64,000 bases of DNA from NCBI GenBank assembly GCA_013399895.1, contig VXBA01001640.1, positions 186,001-250,000 of the forward strand, in the 5' to 3' direction. The stretch is from Serilophus lunatus. Taxonomy: Eukaryota > Chordata > Aves > Passeriformes > Eurylaimidae. Below are positions 55,583-64,000 of this stretch, in pieces (the first letter of the stretch is position 1; each line of letters begins with the position of its first letter). The position numbers were made by a program, and so were the translations under genes. The notes below the pieces were generated by a model that made no database searches, was not told where the DNA came from, and saw nothing but the letters and a program-made list of their open reading frames with translations.

Positions 55583-56848
55583 TGTAGGGGTTTGAAAGGG
55601 GAGTGGAGTACAGGGGGCGGTTCTTAGAGGGAGCAGGGGGGAAAAGGGGAAGGGATCCCCCGTTTTTAGTATAAACCCTGTTCTTTTTCAGGTTTTTTTC
55701 CCTCGCTCCCTTCCCCAGCTCACCTCTGGTTTTCCCTGGGACACGGTTTAACTCCAGCNNNNNNNNNNNNNNNNNNNNNNNNNNNNNNNNNNNNNNNNNN
55801 NNNNNNNNNNNNNNNNNNNNNNNNNNNNNNNNNNNNNNNNNNNNNNNNNNNNNNNNNNNNNNNNNNNNNNNNNNNNNNNNNNNNNNNNNNNNNNNNNNNN
55901 NNNNNNNNNNNNNNNNNNNNNNNNNNNNNNNNNNNNNNNNNNNNNNNNNNNNNNNNNNNNNNNNNNNNNNNNNNNNNNNNNNNNNNNNNNNNNNNNNNNN
56001 NNNNNNNNNNNNNNNNNNNNNNNNNNNNNNNNNNNNNNNNNNNNNNNNNNNNNNNNNNNNNNNNNNNNNNNNNNNNNNNNNNNNNNNNNNNNNNNNNNNN
56101 NNNNNNNNNNNNNNNNNNNNNNNNNNNNNNNNNNNNNNNNNNNNNNNNNNNNNNNNNNNNNNNNNNNNNNNNNNNNNNNNNNNNNNNNNNNNNNNNNNNN
56201 NNNNNNNNNNNNNNNNNNNNNNNNNNNNNNNNNNNNNNNNNNNNNNNNNNNNNNNNNNNNNNNNNNNNNNNNNNNNNNNNNNNNNNNNNNNNNNNNNNNN
56301 NNNNNNNNNNNNNNNNNNNNNNNNNNNNNNNNNNNNNNNNNNNNNNNNNNNNNNNNNNNNNNNNNNNNNNNNNNNNNNNNNNNNNNNNNNNNNNNNNNNN
56401 NNNNNNNNNNNNNNNNNNNNNNNNNNNNNNNNNNNNNNNNNNNNNNNNNNNNNNNNNNNNCTGCAGGTTGAAGGCTTCCCCTAAATAACATCCCAGGTTG
56501 GGGGGAGGAACCTTTCACTCTGTTGTGTTTTACAGAGACTCCAAGGGCTGGGAGTTAGCTTCCACCAGAGAGAAGAAGAGGAAGCGACTTTCCCTTCCCA
56601 CTGCTTGTCTTTGGCCAGCCTGCCTGGCCTTTGAAAGCAGTTCCCTTATTCTTTTTTTTCTTTCTTTTTTCCCTTTCACATGGTTTTTGTTGGGTTTAAT
56701 TCTGTGTTAATTCTGAGACTCCCATAAACTGTTTGGTTTTCTTTGGTTAAGTCTCAGACAAATAAACTCTTTCCTGTTAATTCTGTTCATTCTTCTCGTT
56801 GCTATTGAGAGTGCCCCCTAGTTAATATAGTGGTGCTAAACCACCACA
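55583..56848 (+). mobile_element. LTR element inserted in the CR1 (LTR-B), with assembly gap
   Basis: The element starts TGTAGGGGTTTGAAAGG and ends GTGCTAAACCACCACA. The ends are imperfect inverted copies (TGTRGKGGTTT), and a 5-bp duplication TAGAA flanks it. TATAAA lies at 55670-55675 and AATAAA at 56761-56766, both on the plus strand, which sets the orientation. Of its 1266 bases, 702 are N. It may be one LTR or a longer provirus whose interior was lost in the gap. The minus-strand frame at 55748-56518 runs through the Ns and is not real. Confidence 0.75.
55759..56460. other. Assembly gap (702 N)
   Basis: Unresolved sequence inside LTR-B. The 20 bases abutting it on the left (55739-55758) resemble the terminus of the LTR at 39464, so another LTR end may lie at the gap edge. 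Confidence 0.98.
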
Positions 56849-57252
56849 TAGAATTATAAAAAAACAGATTAGAAAGGAGCTCAAGGATCATTGGTGCAAC
56901 CTTTCTTGGCAAAAGCACAGTCTACACAAGATGGCCCAGCTTCCAATGTTCATGAATTCACTGCTTCTCAGAGGAGAGTATTTTAATAGCTGATTGTTTT
57001 CAGTGTGAAAAAATTTGGTCTTCTATCAAATTGGAGTCTTCCAAGGAGTAACTTGTACCCATTACTCCTCATCTTTTCCATGTGACACCTTGTAAAAAGG
57101 GAGTCTTCATCTTTGTAGCCACCCTTTAAATACTGGAGCATGGTGAAAAGGTCTCTGCTAAGCCTTCTTTGCTCAAGGCCAAACTATCACAGTTCTCCCA
57201 GCCTTCTGTATAGTGGGAACTGTCCCAGGCTTCTGATCATCTTTTTTCCCTT
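56849..57252 (-). mobile_element. CR1 LINE, 3' part of the split copy
   Basis: It starts TAGAATTATAAAAAAACAG and continues through the CR1 reverse-complement order: AGGAGCTCAAGGATCATTGG, TCCAAGGAGTAACTTGTACCC, GTGACACCTTGTAAAAAGG, GGTCTCTGCTAAGCC and CAGTTCTCCCAGCC. It stops at CCCTT (57248-57252), the target site of the next LTR. It joins to 57781. Confidence 0.85.
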
Positions 57253-57780
57253 TGTACTAGTTTGAAATCAAACCAGTGGGAGATTGCAAGTCAGAATTAT
57301 AATTTAATAGAAAAAAAAAATAAAATAAATAAATAAATGCAGTAGCACAAGAACACTGACAAAGTCAGATACACCCTGACACTCTATGGTAATAGCAGTG
57401 CAAACAAAGCAGTTACGTTGAAGCGGTGATCCTGTAAAAAGATAAGAGTGAGAAAGTCCAATGGTAGCTCTTGTCCTCTGGGAGTCCAGTAGGTAAGCAC
57501 TAGCGTGGTGTTCAGAGTCTCAGCTTATATCCAGGATGGAATAGTTGGTTCCTCCCTCTGGGCGAAGCATCTCACAATGGGATGGTGAGTCATGTGATAA
57601 GGCCTGATGGGCCTATTAACAACAGATAGTCCAGGAAGGAGCTATCTCTGAGTCATGGGGCGAGGCATTGATGGCCCATTAACAGAAGATAATACAGAGG
57701 GAAATGGCAAGGAACACTACTTCACCAGCTGTTTCAACAGCCAACGGAGATGGTAATAGAATATACTTCAACCTAGGACA
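57253..57780 (-). mobile_element. Solo LTR inserted in the CR1 (LTR-C), ERVL-like
   Basis: A complete 528-bp solo LTR runs from TGTACTAGTTTGAAA to AACCTAGGACA, with imperfect inverted ends. The 5-bp target duplication CCCTT is exact on both sides (57248-57252, 57781-57785). On the minus strand GGATATAAGCTG near 57533-57522 fits a TATA box, and ATTAAA at 57308-57303 fits a polyadenylation signal. No internal viral sequence remains. The ERVL-type assignment rests on my memory of such bird LTRs and on the 5-bp duplication. An AAAT/A-rich tract lies at 57310-57338. Confidence 0.85.
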
Positions 57781-58297
57781 CCCTTCTCTAGACCCTCTCC
57801 AGTTTGTCCTTGTTTTTTCTGTATAGTGGGAACCAAAACTGAACACAGGATTTCAGGTGTGGCCTGACCAGCACTAAGTAGAATGTGGCAATAAATTCTT
57901 TATCACTTATTGATGCAACTCAACATTCTGTTGGCTTTCTTTGCTGCAGCAGCACATTGCTCACTCCTGTTGAGCTTACTGTCCACTAGGACCCCCGGGT
58001 CTCTTTCCACAGAACTGCTTCCCAGCCAGGTAGATGGAAGACTGTGCTGCACTCCTGCCTTGTTTTGTCAAGTGCAAGACATTTGTCTTTGTTGAATTTT
58101 CTAAGGTTCCTGTAAGCCCACTCTTCCAGTCTATTTAGGCATTCTTGCAGGGTGGCTTTCCCTTCTGAAGCGACCCTTCTCCCCCTCAGTTTTGTTATCG
58201 TTAGCAAACTTCATCATGGTACACCTGATCTCGTCATTCAAATCACTTATGAAGATACTAACCAGCATTAGGCCCAATATTGATTTGTGGGGGACCC
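57781..58297 (-). mobile_element. CR1 LINE, 5' part of the split copy
   Basis: It resumes the CR1 with CCCTTCTCTAGACCCTCTCC, GAACACAGGATTTCAGGTGTGGCC, CATTCTGTTGGCTTTCTTTGCTGC, CACTAGGACCCCCGGGTCTC, AAGTGCAAGACATTTG and GGCCCAATATTGATTTGTGGGGGACCC. This is part of the reverse-transcriptase reading frame, seen in reverse complement and no longer open. Short ORFs at 57910 (+) and 57986 (-) come from it. Confidence 0.92.
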
Positions 58298-58870
58298 AGA
58301 GATAGGATAATGAGAAGTAAGAGCAAATCTAAAAAAACCTTCCCACCACCCCTCCCTCCTTTCTGGTCTCAGCTTTTCTTCTGCTTTTCTGTACCTCCTC
58401 CCTGCAAATGGTGCATGTGAACAGGGAATGAGGGTTGCAGTCAGTTCATCACACATTGTCTCTGCCACTCCTTCCTCCTAAGCGAGACTCCTCCCACTCT
58501 TCCCCTGCTCCAATGTGGGGTCCCTCCTGTGGGAGATAGTCCTCCATGAACTTCTTCAATATGAATCCTTGCTGCAGTCTGCAGTTCATCAACTGTTCTG
58601 GTGTAGGCCATTCCCATGGGGTGCAGTCATTCAGAAACAGACTGCTCCAGTGTAGGTACCCTGCAAAGTCACAAGAAAACCTTCTCCTGTCCACGGGTTC
58701 ACAGGTCCAGATAGTACCCTGCTTCAGCATGGGCTCTCCTTGAAGTCACAAACTGATGCCTCCGGCTATTCGAGCATGGGGTCTTCCATGGGCTATGGTA
58801 TGGATATCTTCTCCTCCATGGACCTCCGTGGGCTGCAGAGCGACAACTTGCTTCACCAAGCCTCAAAGAG
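58298..58870 (-). mobile_element. Outer bird LTR of the nest, right part (LTR-A)
   Basis: AGAGATAGGATAATGAGAAG continues the LTR interrupted at 55562. Landmarks are GGGTTGCAGTCAGTTCATCACAC, CTTCCCCTGCTCCAATGTGGGG, CCATGGGGTGCAGTCATTCAG, CAGACTGCTCCAGTGTAGG and TCCATGGACCTCCGTGGGCTGCAG. Units of GCTCCAGTGTGGG/CCACGGGGTGCAG type recur every few tens of bases, as in the U3 of this family. The far end fades near 58870, so the LTR is truncated there. ORFs at 58268, 58449 and 58546 are by-products. Confidence 0.82.
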
Positions 58871-60851
58871 TTGAACCATATACACTGAGGGAAATGACTG
58901 ATGCCTGGCTGTGATTATGAAATAAAATTGTATTTGCTGTTCTATGAAATTGTGCATTTGATAGAATTTGATGACAATTCTAGCAAATTGTCATTGTATT
59001 TAATGATTGTGTTGCAAAGAGTCTATTCCATGGGACCATATTCACAGTTTAAGGGCTAGTGCTACTTCTGACATTCTTGCAAACAAGGAGCTTACATTTC
59101 AACTATTTATAATGATAATTTTTTCACAGCTAATATGTAAACTAGTAATAATATGGAAATTGCGTAAAAATAGCTACTTTAAATATCAAAACGTTATCAT
59201 ACATTGCATTTTTGTTGCAATGACTGGCTAAATAAATGTGTAGAAACTCACTATAAGGAGGATGATAACCTATTAATCTCTTTTGTTTCTGGATTCACAA
59301 GGAATCCAGACTACGATGAAAACTTCCAGGATATGACAAGGAGGTGATCTAAAGCCTTAAAACCTGATGACAGTTTGTTCTGGGAGAACTGAGAAATATC
59401 ACTGAGGGAAATGTTGTTTCTAAAGGTTTGCTACATATATAAACTGCTAAACATTGCATTTAATTGAAATTGTTATCAAAGAGAAGCTTTCTGATTGAAA
59501 AGAATAAAAATTGCAAAATGCCTGCTTAGTAATTTATCTAAAACCTGCTTGATAAATACTTTGTTTCTGTTTTGACTTGTTTCAGTGATATATATACTGT
59601 TGTAATATGGATGTGCTTTCTATGACTTATGTCTCTAATTATTCACAGTGAGTTAATTTATTCCATTGATATCTCTTTCACTGAAAAGAATGGTAAAACC
59701 TCAAGAGTGTTGATTTGAACAAATATCTTGCAACACAGATAGTAAACATTTTTGGGCTTCACATTTTAAAAATCTTATGAAATCATCATCTCTTTGATCC
59801 TTCAAATGGATCTAATCTGGTTTTTATGTCTCATTGAATATTTTTTAGGAAAAAGAAAAGCATATTTTAAGTGCGAAACTGATCATTTTATCTGGTTTAT
59901 AAATTTGCTGGGATTTTGTTTGTTTGTTTTGGATACTTTTTTGTTTGTGTTTTCTTCCTCCTGCTGAGCACAAAGTCTATTAAACAAAAATTTTTAATGG
60001 GCATTTTTCAGGAAGAACTCTGGCATAAATTTAATGAGACTGCTTTAATTTCAGTTTTAAGTCATGGTGAAAAGTAATACCTTCCAAACTAAAGGCAGTG
60101 TGGCAACTGAATATGAATATAAATATCTGTAAAAGAAATTTAAGGGTAATATAGTAAATGCCATAAACATTTTTGTTCTAAAGAAGTATTACTGGTAATT
60201 TCTTTAAGCAGTTTGCAAACAGTTACTGCTTGATTGTGTGCTAGAAGAACTTTAACTGGTTCAGGAGTACGGGAGGTTATGGTAGTATTCATATCTACTA
60301 AAGGGCAAAATGAATTTCTGTTTTCATAATATAAGGATGTATGTATAATGGCATCAATTGTAGGTTTAATTTGCTAGTATAATAAAAGAGTGATAACTTC
60401 ATTTATGAAAGATGTATTTTAGAAAGATGAGATTTTTTTTGTATGAGTGTACTGATTCTGGCTGCAAGCTATACCAAGAAAGTTACCTTTATGTCAGCCA
60501 AAACCAGAACAAAAAAAAAAAGATACATGACTTTTCCTCCATAATCAAATTTTCCTGAATGATCTTATAAAGGACACTAAAACAACATTCAGAAACAGAG
60601 TGTAAGATGAATGCATGGATTGTGTTAATAATTTTAACAATTTCTCACTGATTTCCAATTTGAAATGGAAACCAATTGTTTACTTTAAATTAACAAAACC
60701 TACCAAATTTTTTCTAAAATACCTAGTTAAAAATGATATTGGTGTGGTTAATGGTAGATGAATGCATCCCTTTTGTGCCCATAGAAACTAATTTTTCTAT
60801 ACATTCTCAGATAATGTTCATATAATAAAATATATGAAAAACAGATCTCTC
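58871..60851. other. Unique AT-rich intron sequence before the SGCZ exon
   Basis: No repeat or gene was recognised between the repeat nest and the exon's acceptor. Some of it may carry splicing or enhancer elements, but none can be named. Confidence 0.5.
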
Positions 60852-60882
60852 ACTTACTTGTACTTACGTCTTTCTTTTCCAG
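60852..60882 (+). promoter_or_regulatory. SGCZ: Splice acceptor of the SGCZ exon
   Basis: A pyrimidine-rich stretch (GTCTTTCTTTTCCAG) ends with AG at 60881-60882, directly before the ATG. CTCACTTAC and CTTAC-type sequences 20-30 bases upstream could serve as the branch point. No closer AG lies between these and the acceptor. Confidence 0.85.
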
Positions 60883-61077
60883 ATGACACGAGAGCAGTAT
60901 ATATTAGCAACACAACAGAACAGCCTTCCAAAGACTGAACAGCCTCAGTTTTATCCAGTAGGCATTTATGGATGGCGAAAGAGGTGCTTATACTTCTTTG
61001 TCCTTCTGCTGTTGGTTACCATGATTGTTAATTTAGCAATGACAATATGGATTTTGAAGGTTATGAATTTCACAGTG
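60883..61077 (+). CDS. SGCZ: Zeta-sarcoglycan, internal coding exon (N-terminus and membrane anchor)
   Basis: The exon encodes 65 residues in phase 0. Zeta-sarcoglycan is a small type II membrane glycoprotein of the sarcoglycan group in the dystrophin-associated complex of muscle and some other tissues; that role is family knowledge. Residues 1-35 are a short cytoplasmic tail ending in the family signature GIYGWRKRCLYFF (27-39). A hydrophobic segment at about 36-58 is the single membrane anchor. NFT at 62-64 is a glycosylation sequon, probably too near the membrane to be used. The opening MTREQYILATQQN and the YPVGIYGW junction fit zeta, not gamma or delta, as I remember those proteins. The exon is bounded by TTTCTTTTCCAG and GTG/GTAAGT. 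ATG is its first codon. Zeta-sarcoglycan also has a longer form with about a dozen extra residues from an upstream exon, so this ATG may be internal or initiating. The extracellular domain lies in exons beyond the window. Confidence 0.95.
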
Positions 61078-61083
61078 GTAAGT
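61075..61083 (+). promoter_or_regulatory. SGCZ: Splice donor of the SGCZ exon
   Basis: GTG/GTAAGT matches the U1 donor consensus at intron positions +1 to +6. Cutting after 61077 leaves the exon a whole number of codons, ending in valine, where the sarcoglycan family continues with an Asp-Gly-Met-Gly segment in the next exon. Confidence 0.85.
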
Positions 61084-62559
61084 ATTACAGTAACTTTATG
61101 TACTCCATTTCTTAAAGAACAAAGTTCTAGTTTTATTCTTTTTTCTTTACCATGTTATAGAGAAATCTTGTAATTTTTTATGAAATATCATGTATATTTC
61201 TTTGAGCATTTTCTCCAATATTTATACATTTTTATGTATATTCTGCAGTGAGTGGACTGGTTCCCCATACTGAGATATTTTTGATTAATCATATCTTCTG
61301 TCCAGATCTTAGATTTTTTTTTCATTTGCCCAACCAAAAGTGTCATGATTGCCTGTCACCACTGAAGTGTAAGCAGCAGAAGTTTACTACATCCATTCTG
61401 TGTGGTATCTCTCTTAGGTGGAAATTGGGTTTTTTGGATTAACTTATGGTGCTTTTTTAGTTTTTGTTGTTCTTAGTATTTTTTAGAGTTTACTGGCAGT
61501 TTGGGCTGTGTTTCACCTACAACTTAGAGTAGCTGTTTTGGTGTTGATACTGGGGTAGGTGGGTCTAAAAGTCACATGCTTTTCTGAGACAGTCTCTGGA
61601 ATCTTTAATGTAAGCAAAGTCTGTATTTTAGATGTATATTTGAAAGAACATCTTCATTCAGTGGAAATTGGTAGAAGTGCATACTAGTTGGCAGCAGAGT
61701 ACTATCTTTTTCTATATCAAAACAAAAGATAGAATTCTTCACAGTTTAAAATAGCAGTGCTTCTGCTAGGATCAGTGCAGTCTTTCTGGATTTTGACCTT
61801 CATTAGCCATATTTTGATGTAGTTAGTTATACATTTCTAATTCTTAGGGCCATAGCACATTTTTATTCTCCATTAGGTAATTTGAAATAAAAAGACAGCC
61901 GATAAAACCAGCATAAAACATACATGTAAAATTGTTCTGTATCTGTTAATGCTCAGTAATGCGTTGAGTTATCTGAAATTGTTGTCTGATGAGATGAATT
62001 GTGCAAATACATTGATACTTCTGAGTTTGCAACTAATGAATTAATATGTTAAATATTAATATGATTAAAATTTTGACAACTGTATTACTTTAATATTCAT
62101 GTGCTGAAGCATTTGTGAGAAAATTTGTGGGATTGTCTTTTTTTGAAAGGGTGAAGAATTAGGGGTATTTTGGTTGGCATTTTTTTTTTTTTTAGTGTAT
62201 GTGCTTTCAAAATAGAACATCCATATATGTTTTTGCTTATTAATAATTGTTCATTTTTACCAGAAATGTATTTAGGCATAACTGTTGACTTCAGTAAAAT
62301 GGAATGCTACTATGCCAAAGGAGACTTGAGAATGGAAATTTAGAAAGGATAAGAAGATATTTTAAGAAGCACATCATTTTTCTCCAGTAGATTGCAATCC
62401 AATAGAATATTTGAAAGTACTGTTTCTATATCTAGGCTATGTCTAGCCTTTTACACTGCAAGCTATTATAGCACTATTCCGCTTAAAGCTCTTGGAATTT
62501 GATCATGGAATCTTTTTAAAACAAAACTAAAAAAAAAATTTTGAAATATTTGAAATATT

Positions 62560-62840
62560 TTTCTGTCCTGCAAGGGCTTTTCCCAGAAGCAGTTTTCCTG
62601 CCACTGCATTCCAGGGAAGCTTCCCCTGTTATGGGAAGAAGATAAGCTTCTTGCAGACACGTTTGAAGGCCCCCACACAGCAGTGGATGACAGAGAAACA
62701 ATAAAAGCCTTGAGGAGAACTGAAATGTGTCTTTTTCCCAAGGCCTGATGTTTGTAACACTGTTAGGTTTAGTGTTCTTAGTGTTTTTTCCTTTGGAAAT
62801 AAATTTTCCCAAATCCCTCCACCTTGGCATTTTGGGGAAT
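62560..62840. other. GC-richer unassigned block in the downstream intron
   Basis: The block includes AGGGCTTTTCCCAGAAGC, CCCTGTTATGGGAAGAAG and GGCCCCCACACAGCAGTGG, and is less AT-rich than its surroundings. It is open for about 70-100 codons in three overlapping minus-strand frames, none a known protein. A retroelement fragment is the likeliest explanation. Confidence 0.35.
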
Positions 62841-63566
62841 ACATGTCTTATCTTTCTTCACACTAGTTAGTATTCACATTAGAGTATGCCTTTGAAAATT
62901 GACTGCTAGAAGATTGTCATGTTAAAAGTTCAGTAACATCTTCTTGCTTATGTCCTCACATGCACATTGGAGTGTGAGTGGGAAATTTTAATCAAGTTTG
63001 AAGGAGTCACATTCGTAGCGGTGGATGTTTAAAAGAATTTATGTTATGAACCTAAAGTTCATGTATTTAAAAATGCCATAACTTTGAAATATTTTTTTTC
63101 CATGCATGTGTATATATGTATAGGTAGATATAAACTAATAAATTGTATTTGTATAACTGGACAGTGATAGGAAACCAGAAGTGCAGCTAGAAGCCTAAGG
63201 AGTATTTGCCCAAAAGGAGAATCTAGCCACCATAAAATAATTGCTTAAATTGGACTGCTTTGACATTTTGACATTATTTTAAATTGTTTCCTGTTTTAGC
63301 ATAAGCCAGTGTTGAGCTTTCTATAAAAATAATAATAATTACACCACTTCAAGGGGCCGTGAAGAGCCAGGTCAGTTTGTTTTTGCTGGCTCACAGTTGC
63401 AACACTGTTAATTTGTAATAGCTGTTGACATTTTACTTTTACAGTAAAACTGCAGCCACTGGCAATTTGGCATACTAAAAGCCTTTATAAAATCAAGTTT
63501 CCAGTTGGAAAATTTTTCTGAATATATGGACCTTGCACATAGAAGTCACATTCTGAATCTGAGGTA

Positions 63567-63606
63567 GTTACACCAGGCTCTGGTGTACACTAGGCTCTGG
63601 TGTAAC
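63567..63606. repeat. Palindrome with an internal direct repeat
   Basis: GTTACACCAG (63567-63576) and CTGGTGTAAC (63597-63606) are exact inverted copies. AGGCTCTGGTGTA occurs twice within the unit, 17 bases apart. Confidence 0.75.
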
Positions 63607-64000
63607 AGAGAAGAGAAATAGGGTCTCCTGTAAGGCCTCCTGTCTTACAGTAGGACTTAACTGAATTGTTCTTAAGCACAGATGTTGAATAGCTTATCAA
63701 AGAAGCAATTAAAAAAGAAAATATGGTTTATTTACAATTGTGTAAAAACATAGTACAGGCAAGTTGAACAAGTCTCATTTTATCTCATTATGTAGTACAG
63801 CTAGGAAACATTAGAGAAACTTTCAAGGATACAAGCTCTTCTTCCAGTGTACAACGTGCCCTGATGTAATTTTTGTCAGATGAGCAAAACCAAAGATAAT
63901 CCAGTTACCTCACTGTTCAGTCATCTGTTTAGAGAGATACACGTTAGGCCAAGAAAGCCAATGACATTTTGGCCTATATCAAAAGTAGTGTGGCTAGCAG

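Larger units (their letters stand above)
1..60882 (+). other. SGCZ: Upstream intron of SGCZ, 3' part (probably intron 1)
   Basis: No exon was found in this stretch. Reading frames are short (under about 130 codons without Ns), are not conserved families I know, and many overlap repeats. The SGCZ locus in vertebrates is known for very large introns, so about 61 kb of intron before the first membrane-anchor exon is expected. The 5' splice site and the first exon must lie before the window. That this is intron rather than intergenic DNA is an inference from the exon's acceptor site. Confidence 0.7.
61078..64000 (+). other. SGCZ: Downstream intron of SGCZ, 5' part
   Basis: This sequence follows the GTAAGT donor and runs to the end of the window. 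It is AT-rich and mostly unique. It holds a somewhat GC-richer unassigned block at 62560-62840 and a small palindrome at 63567-63606. No second exon with the expected continuation of the sarcoglycan extracellular domain was seen. Confidence 0.75.

Noticed and set aside
55748..56518. 256-codon minus-strand open frame
   Set aside because: Almost all of it runs through the 702 Ns of the assembly gap; only about 20 real codons remain.
1..60882. Dozens of 60-130 codon frames on both strands
   Set aside because: Many begin at alternative start codons, are rich in Phe/Leu/Lys/Tyr as expected from AT-rich DNA, overlap repeats or each other, and lack domains or splice-site context.
60883..61173. 96-codon reading frame starting at the SGCZ ATG
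   Set aside because: The last 31 codons read through the GTAAGT donor into the intron. The family protein continues with a different sequence, so the exon ends at 61077.
1..64000. Intronic microRNA miR-383, known from an SGCZ intron in mammals
   Set aside because: I looked for its AGATCAGAAGGTGA core on both strands by eye and did not find it here. It may lie in another part of the gene; a string search would settle this.
1..64000. tRNA, rRNA, CRISPR arrays, bacterial operons, mobile genetic elements of prokaryotes
   Set aside because: None were seen, and the exon with splice sites and the CR1/LTR content mark this as vertebrate nuclear DNA.

Overview
This is AT-rich vertebrate DNA, almost certainly avian. 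The bird assignment rests on many chicken-repeat-1 (CR1) LINE fragments ending in the AGAATCAT-type 3' tail, and on several bird-type endogenous retrovirus LTRs. The LTR types suggest Neoaves, possibly a songbird, but species cannot be read from this window. There are no bacterial operons, RNA genes or CRISPR arrays. The many short ORFs are what AT-rich non-coding DNA gives by chance.

One real gene is visible. Positions 60883-61077 (+) are a 65-codon coding exon of zeta-sarcoglycan (SGCZ), carrying the short cytoplasmic N-terminus and the single membrane anchor. A polypyrimidine tract and AG precede it and GTAAGT follows it. I infer that 1-60882 is part of a very long upstream intron (intron 1 in SGCZ numbering) and that 61078-64000 is the start of the next intron. 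No other exon of this gene, or of any other gene, could be supported.

The intron is mostly unique AT-rich sequence with scattered repeats: CR1 fragments at 4192-4760 (-), 4890-5165 (+), 9626-9800 (-), 10050-10430 (+), 14684-15075 (-), 25350-25780 (-), 42545-42860 (-) and 50249-50387 (+). An older, L3-like CR1 relative lies near 33190-34085 (-). Solo LTRs or LTR-like pieces lie at 27639-28244 (+), 39464-40026 (-), 43892-44248 (+) and perhaps 54040-54340.

The most structured part is 55375-58870, a nest of elements that can be put in order. A bird LTR (-) was split by a CR1 (-). That CR1 was then hit by two further LTR elements, each flanked by a 5-bp target duplication (TAGAA and CCCTT). One of these holds a 702-base assembly gap.

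A 450-bp segment is present twice in tandem, apparently base for base, at 29209-30108, with a single N at the junction. It is most likely a failed contig merge rather than biology. I found no sign of an undescribed functional system. The points worth a second look are the nested repeat stratigraphy, the assembly artefacts, the start-codon position at the exon edge and a few unassigned segments.
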